In this document: one piece after another, positions 23,111-36,600 of the stretch | Numbering within the stretch: the first letter of the stretch is position 1 | How the letters are laid out: each line of letters begins with the position of its first letter | The notes under the pieces: generated by a model | Told to the model about the DNA's origin: nothing | The model's input: the letters and a program-made list of their open reading frames with translations, nothing else | Databases searched by the model: none | NCBI GenBank assembly: GCA_023853785.1 | Contig: JAJIRX010000683.1 | Span: forward strand, 1-64,000 | Direction of reading: 5' to 3' | DNA: 64,000 nt | DNA from: Psilocybe azurescens | Taxonomy: Eukaryota > Basidiomycota > Agaricomycetes > Agaricales > Agrocybaceae | Translations under genes and position numbers: made by a program

Positions 23111-23686
23111 TTTGATATTGTGAAACTTGTTGGGAAATGTACTTACTCATATTGCAAAGAGCAAAAATGTAACAGTATTTGATGACTTGTGATGACTTCC
23201 CTTTTACTTGCTTTTTACTTGCCTTTCGCTGAAACAAAATTCTTGCTCATGAATATATTATGCCTTGCAAGAGACAAGGTAAGTCTGCTTTAAAACTTGC
23301 TTTAGTAAGCCATGGTCAAATGTCGTCAGTGCTTCACTGCTTCGTTATAGTGTTGAGGTTTCAAATTTCAAGGTCTACTTAAAGTCACCGGCCTCAGCAC
23401 GTGCTTAGGTGCTGCATCGGGCCGGTGAATATTGTTTAGATCGCTTTGGCTCTCCGAAGTCATTTTATTGCAAAACAGATAGAGCATTTTCACTGAACAC
23501 AATACACTACAAGCATCAGGTCTTGCCGGGATCTGCTCCTTTCGCCAAATTTGGGGTGCTTGGTACCGCTCAAGCTCTCTTTCTTGTCTGCTTCCTGAGC
23601 TTTCAATAGCGAGACCAAAAACTCGGGACAAACAGCATTTGAATCGAGCTTCAACTGACCGGCACAACCGGTCCATATAGGTTTCA
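23111..23686. other. Intergenic spacer with short tandem motifs
   Basis: A 576-base gap between the carbonic anhydrase and TFIIIC genes. Short direct duplications are visible: GATGACTTGTGATGACTT near 23179-23199 and two TTTTACTTGC units near 23203-23222. I see no gene. The last 200 bases probably hold the promoter of the TFIIIC gene. Confidence 0.5.
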
Positions 23687-26600
23687 ATGGACGAACTCCT
23701 ACACCATTGTCTTCGCGAACTTGCCTTCGATGGAGACCTCGGTAAAGCTTAACTTACAATTTTATTCTGTGACACTGACCAGGCTTTCAAGGCTCCAATG
23801 TATCTCGTTTGAAGGATTTCATCGTTGATTTCTATGCGCATACCAGCACCTCTCATGCACAGAATCTCGACGACACGTTCTGTGCCTTTGTTTGGGCCCT
23901 AGTTGTGCAACAGCCCACAGTTATAGTGGGGCTCATTTCCCCAACCTTATCTCGGAAGTGTGGATAGCACCTCAGACAAGCGCGAAACGTAAGGCGCAGG
24001 CTCGGGGAGAGGATCACATTGAACAACGGCCACCAAAACTGGATCCTATTCCTGAACCGAAAACGACATCACTTGATACTCTACATCATGCATATGGAGA
24101 TCGGTTGAGGCTTGCCGTCGAGCCTGATGCAATATTTGCAGCTATTACCGGATCTCATATTCGAGTCAGTCCCTTTCTCATAATTTTCTGGAACTAAGCG
24201 TGCTTATCTTGGTCCAGTCGTCGAAGATGAGCCCAATGGTCTATTCTGCTCTCCAGATAATTACTCGAGGAAGAGGCGCTGGCGTTACTGTCGTAGAACT
24301 TGGAAAGCAGTCTGGTTATGATCAGAAAACATGTTTTTACTTGGTTAGGCAGCTAACAGAGCTAGAACTTGTGTAAGCTAAGTTATCAAATTTTGGAATT
24401 ATTGACCACAACCAAATTTACAGAATAAAAGTACGACGCGGTGGTGTAGGCACACACTTTTGTATCCACAAGTACTTCTTCGAGCGGAGTTCGTCGTGGA
24501 AGGCTATTCGCGATGAAGAAATACAGGCTGAGACTCTTCAGACAACGAGCCTCGATAGCGAGATCGACTTCAGAGAAGAAGACGAGGATATTGAAGATCC
24601 TGGAGCTCTCAACTTCACGCCTATAGATGCGCGACATCTCTCCAGTTTTCCACTTATCAGTGGAAGGGTTATTAGATTGCTCAAAGCCTCAAAAGAATTA
24701 TATGCATGCGTCAAACAATATGCTCATAACACTCGTGGGTGACTACAGATGTATATAATTGCTAGTTTTTAACGTGACGCAGGGGTTTTCTAATCCCACC
24801 AAGACAGATAGGAGATTCTTTCAAAGCAGGATTCGGGAAATGATCCAGCAGCAGCTCATTGAAAAGGTCGTCGTCCCTAGCAATAAAAGGAACTCAAGTA
24901 GCAAATTAGTCAAATGTTTCCGACTGGTTAAACAAGAACTATCTACTCCTGGAGACACTGGGGTTATTCTATCTGATGCTGATGATGATATGGGTGATAT
25001 TGCTCTTGGTGAAAATAGTATAGTCCGTGTACCCCTTGAGATATATTCGCTAACGTTTGTATTATTTTCCAGCGCAAAATGGGATCAAACTAAACACTAC
25101 CATCCACAAACAAATCGTAGACCAGCTTGAGGATGCTGGAACCTCGGGCATGACACTCAATGTATATATCTGGAAAGGATTTAGTGATCGCTTTGCGCCC
25201 AATATTGATCCGTTGCTCTAACTTACAGGAACTCTCTACCTCGCTCTGTCATTTTGATAAACGAACTATCGAACTGCTTTTGGCCCGTGCCGATAATCAT
25301 GACCCCCTTCTCATCTGAGCGACCTACGTATTGCATCCTTAATGGAAACAAGCGGTCGGGAGCGGCGCCACCGGTATTTCACAGTTGCCAATTATCGCAA
25401 GCTTGTAACCCAGGAAGAACTTGATAAGAACTCTGCCGGCTACGACGATTTAGACTTAAAAGACGTTGGCGGATTTCTACCGGCCACTGGTCATCTATTT
25501 TATGAGACCGATGCGGAGTTGATCCAATATTCCGATGGTTTCAAAGACAAAGACAAAACCCGTGCTCCGAAGGTCAAGAAGAAAATGCCCAAAAATCCAA
25601 TCCTACCAGATGGGAAGGTTAAACGTGGCAGACCCAAAAGAATGCAATTAAATACAACGAGGCTGATCCTGACATGGCAATCATTCAGGCAGCGAAAAGG
25701 AAGAGGGACAATGTACAATGCAACTCTGAGGCTACTTCAACCGAACTAATTGAAGAGCCTAAAAGAAAAGGAGTCGTCCTTCGAAGAAACCCTCAGAGGG
25801 CACGCAAGGTACGCTAAAACCCATTTTTAACACCAACCCATAGTAATGATGAGAAATAAATAGTTCATGTTAAAAGAGGACAAGGGCGACCACGGAAAGT
25901 CGTGGATACCAGCGCAACAGACGCTGCAACTACTGATTCACTTCAGCTATCTGGCCATCAAAATGATAATATCCCTCTACTGAGATCTATCTCAGATCAG
26001 GAAGGGACGTTAACTTGTCCTGAGACGACACTTCCTGATCCTAGCTGTGTTCAACAGCGCCATTCGGAAGACATGGAACCTCTAAATCAAAGTCAAAATT
26101 TAGAAGCTTCCAAGCCTCTTTCGGCTTTTTGGCGATGCAGCTGCTGGTATATCAAGCTTTCCCAATGACATAGAAAACCACCAAGATGCTGTCAATCCCA
26201 TACGAAAACCCTCATTTGATTCAGAAATTCCTCCAACTATAGTCAATCAACCACCCATAATGTCATATATAGTGAGGTTATATCAATACTTTGTACATGA
26301 CACCGTTAATAATCATTTGATAACAGGACGACTTGGTCGCAAAACAGAACGGTAAGGGTTCCAATGAAGCAGTTCATGGCGCATTGGATTATACTCAGAA
26401 CATGAATGCAGGCGATGCGCATCTATCTCCTTATTTTCCAGTAGTTTCACGAAGTCCGGGAAAGTATCAAATCCTATGCCTAATGCAACTAAGATTAATG
26501 TCTCTCAGCTTCGACGGGAAAACGAACTACTTCGAGTCGTCGAGAATGCTGGTGGCATTGTCAATATCCAAACCAAGGAGTTCTATCAAGCACACATGAA

Positions 26601-29600
26601 GCTATTGGAACTTCTTGCGCGGGCAGGGGAATCAACAAGTGCTCCTGTTGGAACAAAAACCGATAAAAGAACAGCCACCGCAACTTTCAATAGTCTAGAG
26701 AGTAAGGGGCGAATAAAGCAACTGCGAACCTCGGTTACCACCCTCACTGGAGTCACTCGACCGGCCTGCATTATATATCTCCCTCATATTGATCAGAGTC
26801 AAATCAACTTATTCCTCGCCGAGCTTGCGCGAAGTTCTCAGCAGCCTGTATCCCATTTAAACTCTTTCGTCAAAATTCACAGGAGGTTGGATTATGGGGC
26901 CGATTCTTCCTCCAATTCGAGAGGCATCCTTCCTCTTCAACTTTTACAACTGGAACAACCTGGCGCCAACGAAAAGGAAAGATGGAGCAAGAATATCGGC
27001 AGAGCCCAGCAACTCTTTAGTCATGACGACACAACAATCCGAGATGTTTTCCTTGCGGAACGTACAACCGTGGCACAGCTGTACGGTTTCATTGTAGGAA
27101 AGGCACTCCGATGTCGAGAGTTGCACCTTGCTGTCATACGCACATTCGAGATGGAGTTCGACTCTCCTCATATAATTTCCCACGAAAAAAGAGTTGTCGA
27201 CCTGTCCTTCTTTTTGCCTTGATCTACCCATACAACTTTATTGTTCTTTGGTGTCTCCCTTGACCTTTGACGAAGAGCTCGCCACGCTATTGGCAACTGA
27301 GACAGGCCAGAAGACCTTCGTTCGCGATTTGCCTCAGCATCTTCAGTCATTCTTGCAGCTAGGAAGATCGAGAGCTCGCTCTCGATTTCTTGATATGCTA
27401 GAAATACTGCGATCGTTGAACCTGGTAACTCCATTGCAGCCATCCAGCTCCGGCTCTGGGGATCCCTTCATTCGTTGTATACAAAAGGCGAACATCCAAC
27501 TTGTTTTGACAAAGCTTCTTTGGATGGATGGACAATCAATACTCCAATGGTTGCGCCTATCTATTGGTGTTTTCACAAGAGCATCCCCATCCATTTGTAT
27601 TCCAAATCGGAAACACATCCGCCCTATTGGAAAACTATCCATGTATCTTCCTCCCTCGATGCCAGGTCCTACTGGAATGATCTCCGGGAAGCATGTCTTA
27701 ACCCACAAATTAATAGTGATATTGATGATACAAATTCGACTAAAGTATCTGCAGCAAGCATTGCTGCAGCTAGATCTCTACGTCGTGCAGTGTCCTGGAA
27801 ATCGGAGTATTTCCTAACATGGCATCAAATGCAGTATATGAAGCAGTTCATTGATACTTCTTCATTTTCGACTCCTCTGCAAATTTCAGATGACACGGAG
27901 CGACACAATCAAATCAAACAAATAGCTTGGGTTACCAGCGCACCTCGAGAAACTGTGGAGAGCTATTTTTCCTCCTCCAGGGATAAACTTGTCAGAAGCA
28001 CGGAAAGGATGAAAGAGAAGGCTAGAAAGACCCAAAAACGAACTGAGGAGACCAAGTTGTCTCTTGCCAAGAAAGCCGAAGAAGCTCGGATACAGAGAGA
28101 ACAGGAATGGTCGAGATTGCTTATGAAAAGCCATCCAAATGTATTGACAGGGCCTGCCGCTGTTAGGGTGGAACGAATCCGAAACCAATTTCTACAATCC
28201 GTATCTATTAAGGACACCTCCGAATGGGAGAAAGATATCCAATCGACCTTGCACGAAGCGGATCCGGCAAACTCGAAGGCTTTGAAAATTACAGCTAAGA
28301 ATGTTTTGACCACTAGAAAACCTCCTGCCCCTCCGCCCGTCATCGCGCCCGCCTTTGAATCGTCTATCCAAAGTCTCATCGAATCTCAAGGACCCCCGCT
28401 ACAACAACCCAAGGTCACTGTAAAGCGGAAACGGAGAAAGGACCATGATGCAGGCTCATTAGGTGTGACTTTCGTTTATCAACAATGCGCAAGACTCACC
28501 TACTGCACTTGACCAGATTCCAATGTTTCAAAAAAGACTACAAGGCGACATCGCTTCCAATGGAATGCAGAATACGACGAACTTGCCAGAGATGCATCGG
28601 CTATCATCCGCGCTCGCTGTCGCAATCTTTCCAGACTTGACTGGGGCGCCTTCGAACAAGTATTCCCATCCGTTCCTCGCAACACTGTACGCCAACGATT
28701 ATCACATATCAAAGAGACACCCGGTAATGAAGCGTACCTGCGCCGTCTGGAAGATACCTGGTATGATATCTGGGTCAAATATAGAGGAACTCCTGTTCTT
28801 CCAGATGACGACTTTGAAAGTGCCTCCAACTTCAATTTGATTGAGCATGTCGAATTTTTGAGAGCTCATGTTGATAAGAATGCAATGTGAGGCCAAACTG
28901 TATTACTAGATACTCAAAAATACTGAACTGACGACATTTTTTCAGCCGCGTTGGGTTCGCTCATACCACAGAATCTGCCACAATTACACTTCCCCCAGAT
29001 GTTGAGAGCCTGCAGGATTCTTACAATGTGGTGCAGACAGAAAAGAGTGCGCCCGATTGGGATTTCATGTGGAATGCCCTCATCGAAGAAGGTCGCGAAA
29101 AGAAACTCAAGAAAGCCGTGATATCTCGCTGTCCTGAAACATTCCCTGTCGTCCGAACATCCGAACTAGATGAGGTTGCTTTGGCGGAAGCTACTCTCAA
29201 GGTATGTTATCTCGATCGAAACAGTAAGCTTTTCTAAAATCTCTCTATTCACAAGATGGCGATGGGAACCCCTCCCGAACGCTACGATCCCGCGCAGGGG
29301 TCGTCTTTGCTCAAAACTTGGGGACAAGACGTGATCGACATAGCCACCAAGAATCTTCTATCTCGCGGAGTCTTTTCTAAGTCACAGCGCGATCCTCAAA
29401 AGCAAGGACCAGGCCGCCAATTGAAGATTTCTGAAGTGTATGTGTGAAGCAGTGATTTCTATCCACCGTAAATTTGAACTTCTTTCCAGCAATCAAAATG
29501 CCATCGGTGGTAGTATCACACGCGACACATTCCAAGATGCTATTTCACTTCTGGAGGAAATTGATCCCAATGATACAACTTGGCATGAATGGCCATTGAC

Positions 29601-30782
29601 GGCTACTGATGGAGACTGTGCTACTTTGATTGAATTGGTTTCCGAGGATAAAGTATGTATCTTGACATGTGCATTCCCACCTCCATGCCTCATTTCTGGT
29701 TTCATTGAAGGTGGATTTCAACGTCGACACTTCGCTTCCTCAAGCCGAACGTCCAAGTCTTGATTGGAATAGCAAGAAAGCAGGTAGGGGTTTAAACGAC
29801 TGTTATGTACACCAAGTTAATCGTCGTGCCCGCAGATGATGATCAAATCGAGACTGCCATTGCTGTACGATACAGACTGAGTGCGCTTAACCAAGACCTA
29901 TCCTCAGACGACCCTCAGATGGCAACAACGCCAACGGAATCAATACATGAACACATAGATCCGCCAGTACCGATACAAGTAGACGCAGGACACGGACGCA
30001 GTATTGAAAACAGAGCAGCTTGTTGCAGAAGAGTCACTGGCCAAGGATTAGTCGATTGTGCATTATGTCTCAGTGATGCATGGATGATATTTCGTGGCTT
30101 GTTAAAACACGATGATCAAGAAACTGCTGATTGGATTCTGGACATTGTTAGCCAACGGAGAGAATCCGGGATTAAGAAAGCCGACCTTGCTGTGCGTAAT
30201 ATTTCTTTTTCATTTGCAACTTGTTCGAATATCTAAAATATTGCAGTTACACGCTGGCGCTCGAAGTTTGCGAATGGCTATGGTTGTAAACCAAATGGTG
30301 GAAGCCGAGGTTCCACTGATTCACTGGATGGGTTATGATTCACTTGTTTTAGTGTCCTCACAATATCTTGCCAGATGGACTGTTGTGGTTTCTGAACATC
30401 CCTTTATTAATGCACTGCCTCGGCGATGGTTGGACATTCGAGGCAACAGGGTTGCCGATTTTTGGCAATCTAGCCTTCGGGCAGTGATGGGTCTGATTAT
30501 ATTTAGACCCGGGATAACTCAGGTAAGTTGAATATATTTGGTCCTTTGAAGTCTATGGTTGATAGTATTTATTAGACCGAGATTCGATGGCGTCTTCGAG
30601 CAGTCTATGATCGCCAGGAGATCAATGATATTCTACGTTATTTGCAACGGGAGGGATACCTACGTGTTCGTGTAGGATATTCTTCAGTTTGGGCTTCTTG
30701 TGGGATGGACATGCCTTTTGATGAAGGGGAAGAACGAAAAGTATTTTGGTTCATTGGTGACAAGCACTGGTATCAGTTGTAA
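23687..30782 (+). CDS. TFC3: Transcription factor TFIIIC largest subunit, B-block binding (Tfc3/tau138)
   Basis: Nuclear factor that recognises the B block of tRNA genes and recruits RNA polymerase III through TFIIIB. The start (MDELLHHCLRELAFDGDLG) leads into a long helical protein. The B-block winged helix is clear: MVYSALQIITRGRGAGVTVV, CFYLVRQLTELEL and FCIHKYFFE. Next come GFSNPTKTDRRFFQSRIREM and an extended winged helix (GRERRHRYFTVANYRKL). Two AT-hook-like motifs follow (KRGRPK near 25621; RGQGRPRKV near 25880). A charged helix is at about 27990-28100 (EKARKTQKRTEETKLSLAKK). Conserved C-terminal blocks are YDELARDASAIIRARCRNL, WGAFEQVFPSVPRNTVRQRL and, at the end, WFIGDKHWYQL. At over 1,900 residues it is long for the family. 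Several frame breaks occur, e.g. at 25636-25639. Confidence 0.87.
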
Positions 30783-31117
30783 AGTACGTATTGATGTAGA
30801 AGTCAAAGTATATGCTTAAGAGAAATTATTGCGATGGAGATCATGTTTGGAGATGCAGGGTTCCTTGACAACTTGGAGCGGCGATCTACAAATAACTGAT
30901 TTGGGTCTGATGTGGTCTGGGCTTCCCACCCAGTGTAGACAACAACTTGGGTCACTGGTCAAGTCACTTCTTGTCGTCTTCCTTCCTCTCCTTCATTTTT
31001 TTCGACGGCTGGACCGAGCCCTTCCCTTGTCGGCCCAGTTATTGTATTCTTTACCTCCAAGGTATTTAGAATCTACGTCATATTTCTGCCAATGTGTCTA
31101 ATTCAACAGCAGGCAAC
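30783..31117. other. Intergenic spacer, nothing recognised
   Basis: A 335-base gap between the TFIIIC gene and the membrane-protein gene. It is pyrimidine-rich in its second half (30970-31060), as fungal promoters often are, but no defined element is recognisable. Confidence 0.5.
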
Positions 31118-33543
31118 ATGCAGTTCAAGTCCTTTGGAGAGGCTGTTCATCTTTCTGGGCCCTTTCAACTTATGGTGGGTCTGTCTTGTACAATGGCAAA
31201 CAGCTGATTGATACTTATATCGCCAATAGTGGAACAGGATTTCCTTTTCTCGGCTCACTATCATTTATTTCATATTCTCTATCGCCCATTTCATTATTCA
31301 GCTTTCAATTCAAATCAAGGCATTTACTATCAACGCGGAAGCGGCCCACTTCCTGTCGAACATAGTCAACGAAGCACAGACGACCAACAACAGTCTTCCA
31401 CTACTTCATGGACCTATTCTACGGATGTGCAGTTGGGTGCCTTCCAACCTGAATGTTGATGTTGCTTCTTGCCCCGTCATTTGAATGGTACCGCCGCTGG
31501 AAACGACAATTTCAATGCCGTTGCGATTCCAGGGAGTTCTGCATCTTCTTCGTCCTTGGATGCCGAAACTATGTCTGTCCAATCTTCGACATCGTCCACG
31601 GTCGCTTCTTCAGCATCTTACATTTTATCCGACGCAAAGGAAACTCCCTTAGGAGATCTTTGGATCGACCAGCTCAACAGGCAGCGCGGCAATTACTACC
31701 TCTACGATATTTACTAGCACCTCCGCCGTCTCTCATGTGCATTCAACCCAAACCGTCACTGTTATTGTTACTGCTGCGCCCAAAGCCACTTCCGTCGTCA
31801 ATGAAAGTGGTACACGGGCCGGCCTCCCGCCATTACCAAACAGTGCCAGTGACGAGGGTGTAGATATTTATGACGATCCTTTCCAGGTATGTGCTTGATG
31901 TCTTTACTCGCACATCGGTCTTAATATTCGCTTCAGTATCATAACTATCGCCGTGACGTCCAGATAATTCCATCGCGAGATGGCAACTCGGTAGAAATCA
32001 CTCTAGTTGGACTTGAAGACCAGGATGTTACGCTAAATAATGATTGCTTGTGGGCCCTGAATTGGCCAGTTTCTGTGTCAGTCGTGCTTTTATGTGTTCC
32101 TTCACTATACTCATCATTTGGTATATTGTAGTCTTGGTAATACCAAACGTGAAGATATGGTATTCATGGCTTTTCAGGTCTGGGTTTTGGGCATGTCTCT
32201 TGTCGCTCTCATGAACGAATCCATCCCCCATATCCTGGCCTCGCTAGTCACACATCTGATGGCCACTGGTTGGGCAGCTTTCCAAATCAGTCATACCGCG
32301 GAATTCCATTCTGATTTCAACCGCGTAATTACCCATGGTGCTTGCAAGGTTTCACTTCTTCCATCATACTGGGAAGCCCGAAGCAAAGCAGAAATTCCGA
32401 GTCTCGCACTGAATGTTATTGCTTTGCTTATCTCGTCGTTCTTGACCTGGAGGCTCATCAAGGTTAGTCCCATATATATCCTTTAACGCTTGTCAGCTCC
32501 CTTGGTTTAATTGCAAATTCTTAGTTATTTGGATGGCAAACTTTCAAGCGTGTTGGCGCTTCGTTGACCATCAATCGCATCTATAAGCTCGTTCTCATCC
32601 TTTCGATAACCATTCAGCTATCTTTGTTCTTCATGATCGTAACAGTTTCGCTATGGGTCGATCAGCTCCTCAACAGCGTAATCGGCGACTTCGCAACTTC
32701 CCTGAAATTGTATAAGGTTACATCTTTTATAACACTAGCTGTGAGTTACACATGTTTAGATCCAGAACAACCGACACTAACTGCGAATTGTTCAAAGTTA
32801 CTGATTCCTTGGTTAATGACTGTAAGCGTGTATAAGAAATCAAAAAATTCTCCCTTAAACGTATCAAACAGGGGTGGTTTGCCGTTCGACGTGAACTTCG
32901 TGTGCCCATGTTTATCTTTTTATTGCTTTCGGTTCTTTACCTGATCGGTTGGGGTTTCATGTTCTTTTCGACTACTTTCCGATGGACATTTACAACTTGG
33001 ACTTTCTTCTCCATTATGGCTTGTGCGTCGGTGTTCCTCACACTCATGTCGATTGTGTTGGGTGTCGTATGCCGCATGAACTTTGGAAAGGGTCTAGCCC
33101 GCTATTGTCAGTGCTTTTGGGTTTTGACTCCTGTCCGTCTTGGCTGATAATCATTCATTGTAGTGGCCGCTCATCAACCTCTAGAAGGGGACGACGATCC
33201 AAATAGGTCATATGGTGGTTCAGATTTTGAGAAAGTTGCTTTCCCATCATCAGAGAAACCCCTTCCCACATACGCTTCCTCATTCGATGACTATGAGTCT
33301 GGATACGTACCTTCCCTCCACTACGGCTCAACGCAAGGACCGCGATTTTCCAACAAGAATGCGGAGCCTTTCGAGACAAGTATCCCAGGAATATCTGTAC
33401 CTGCACCCGCACTTCAGCGCAATCTGAATAACGTCCAAGTTAATCGGGCCAACAGTTATGGTAGTACCAAAAGCGGTAGCAGCCACCGGTCTCAGGATAG
33501 TAACAGTTCCCATTTGAACCCCAAGCGCTGGGTCATTGAGTGA
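31118..33543 (+). CDS. Fungal multi-pass membrane protein of unknown function
   Basis: I do not recognise the family. Exon 1 (MQFKSFGEAVHLSGPFQLM) is followed by a membrane helix (LTIIYFIFSIAHFIIQL). A Ser/Thr-rich, probably extracellular region carries a CPV motif and an N-glycosylation site (NGTAAGND), then a segment with VTVIVTAAPKATSV. About six further helices follow: MVFMAFQVWVLGMSLVAL, HILASLVTHLMATGWAAFQI, LALNVIALLISSFLTW, KLVLILSITIQLSLFFMIV, VPMFIFLLLSVLYLIGWGF and FFSIMACASVFLTLMSIVLG. The C-tail of about 120 residues is hydrophilic and Ser/Asn-rich. Introns lie near 31175, 31888, 32067, 32464, 32716, 32823 and 33107. One T is missing near 31480-31482. It looks like a surface sensor or channel-like protein, but no function can be claimed. 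Confidence 0.75.
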
Positions 33544-33652
33544 TCCATTTTAATTTCAAAGTAGTAGCCTAGATTTGCTGGAGTCACTTGGTTATTTAAA
33601 TTTTGAAATCTTTATTTGTATTATTTTATTCTAATCTCCTCCATCGCCGTAT

Positions 33653-36600
33653 CTAATCAAAAGGCGGCGTCGTGGGTGTAGAACTTCTGATCAACTCGAT
33701 CTCGTGCTCTTGTGCGATGGCTGCCTGACGCGCCACAGTCGCGCCTTCATAATTTCGTTCGGGTAAAACAGGCTGTTCTGTTGTGAGCTCCGCAGCCTCA
33801 TATCGTAGTAGAGTGTCGCGGAATTCGAGCATCCACGGGTGATTCATGAGCTCTGTAGCTGAAGGTCTCCTAGTCGGATCAATGGTCAGGCATTGTTTGA
33901 TAAAATTGATTCCAAGTTCGCTCAGTTGGCCTGGTTCAGGGAGTGGTGGATGTTGGGTTGCAACGCCGATATGAAACATGATTGCCCTAGATAAAGAGAA
34001 TTTTTCAAAGTCGTTGGTTTAAAAGTAAGATGCTTACATACCATTCATTGTCCAAATTACTCCAGGGCTTTTTGCCTGTAGCAAATTCTAACACTACACA
34101 ACCAAGTGACCATACATCCATTGCTCCATGGCGTCCTCGTTTATCATTCTTGATGATTTCGGGAGACATATACATTGGAGTTCCTGTAAGTCCGTTACTC
34201 ATGGCGCCTAAGCCATTCATGCTGGCCAATAATGGATTCGCGTTCGACATATCTGGCAGTCGACGAGACCGTTGAATAGTCCGTTGATTCTTTGCAAGGA
34301 TTTTTGCAGCACCAAAGTCCACAAATTTGATGACGCCCATGTGATCCAGCAGAATATCTGCAGTAGAATGTTAAGTTGTTGTAAGACTTGGCATGAAGAG
34401 GTACGTACTGTCGGGCTTGACATCCCTATGCACAATGTCGCGAGAATGCAGATAGGCTAGACCTTCTAACATTTGCATGGTGTATACCTGTATGATACCT
34501 TCGTCTTCAATTCGCCCATGCTCCAACAAGGCTGCCAGGCTTCCTCCTTGGCAGTATTCCTCGAAGATATAAACCTTGTCGCGGTGGACCTCGATGCCAT
34601 AGTATTCGACTACATTGGGATGGTGCAGCATTTCCATAACACTAAGTTCCTCTTTGATCTGAGAAAATAGGTTGGGCAGCCCGGATAATTCCTGGAATTT
34701 GATCTCCTTGACTGCCATAAGGGACCCAGAGTCCAGATTGAGGGCCAGATACACAGATCCGAAAGCACCTGCTCCGATAAACTTTCCTTGCTGCCATTTG
34801 ACGGATATATTGGAACTTGAAGATGCGAGAAAAGACAAAGATCTGTCCTCTGGAATCTCATCGTTGAGGACTTTACCGAGTGTTCGATGCTTTAGACCAT
34901 TAATTGCCCGAGCTTCTTCGATCTCGCGAAGAGCTTTAGAGACCTTCTCCCAAAAGACGCGAGCTTTTGAGTCTATGAAAGAAACATCTTCTTGACTCGA
35001 CAAGAAATCAGGGAAATCGTCTTCGACAACTTGCACATCCGCGATTTGCATCTTGAGGAGCTCTTCCTGTTTCTCCTTCTCCTTTCGAGCTTCGGATATT
35101 GACCTAGCGCCAAGGATATCGAAGTGGCTAATAAGTAATGTCATACAGCTCGCTACTTTCTGTCGCAGCATCTCAAATTCCTCATCTGGTAAGTGGAGAA
35201 TATCTCTCTTCGTGCGGTGAAGAGTGTACTCCAGAGCATTGACAGCCCATTTGAAAGTTTTGCGATCTGTTGGATCACAATCGTCACATATAAAGGACAC
35301 CCAGGATATTGCCAGTTTAATCAGCAGCCGGTTGAATTTAAGAATAGTGGCGTGGTCCATGTAGCGATGCGCATGTTGTGCATGTTCCGAGGCGTATAGG
35401 TACCAATTCGCGAGTAGTTCTTGGCCACCGCTTGTGACGCGGAGGGAGCTTCGAACATGATGGACTGAATCGACGATAGACTCTGCTAGTCTATTTGTTG
35501 CCCGAGCAATCTTCCTAAGTTCTCGATTGACGCTTGGAAGATGCGCCTGAGTTTCGAAAAGGCATGTTAAATGTAAAGGATTTGTTGCTATATTTCCGTC
35601 ATCGTCGACAGACTCCAAAGAATCCATGAAAACCTGCTTTGCGAGATTGAGTCGCCTTTGAGGCCCATCTGATATCAGTCGCACTCGGTTGTCTTTTGTG
35701 TCAAGGATAACTTTCGGTATGCTGAGCACCATGACTCGGCCGTTCCATAAGAAATGTGTTTGTGGTGATAGGATAAGGAGATATCCAGCTTCATCTTCTC
35801 CGCGGCCATCAACATGCTCCATGGCATTGATTCCTTCGTGGTCGCTACCAATTTCATCGACTTGGAAGGCTTCATCCAAAATCTTGCGTATAACTTCAGG
35901 ACGATCAAAGAGAGAGTTGGAAGCGACGACGTATATGCCTTCTTCTTCGAGTGAATGCGTATACACCAGAAAGTGATCTGAGGCTACGAGAAGGGGTATA
36001 AATTCATCCAATGGAATATCATCAAGACTATACTCCGCAGAATTGCTAAACCGCTGGGTAAGAACTCTACAACAACATAATTTATTGGCAGTATCAAATG
36101 AGCGTTTTATTTTGACATACCTAGCAAAACGCTGTAGCTTTCTGTACCTCAGACGGACACTCTCTAAGATCTTGCTGTACCAGCTGATTATTTGTTGGTC
36201 TGTCATTTTCCTCTGAGTCGGGTCTTGTTGTACATGATTTACTTGATACATGCCATTCATATGAGGCTCCTGATCGAAATTTGTGTGCGAAGAAAGCTCC
36301 CTTGCACCCAGGGTCGAAGGTACCCGCACTTGGGTGTCGAAATAGTTCGTTACTCTAACCATTAGTTTGTTGGTCAAGGAACTGTGAAACCCATCAGATT
36401 CATGTTTAACATTAGCTATTAAAGATAGCGCACCATAATTGTTCAGCAACGAGACTAGACCCTCCAGGTGTAGTGATACTGACGTCGTTAAATGTCGCCC
36501 ACTGGGCTTCGAGTACATCGGTCTCCTTAAACAGAATGCCTTTTGCTCCACTTTTCAGTTGCCAGTGCAACAGTTTGAAAAATGTGATTAAAGCTTCAAG

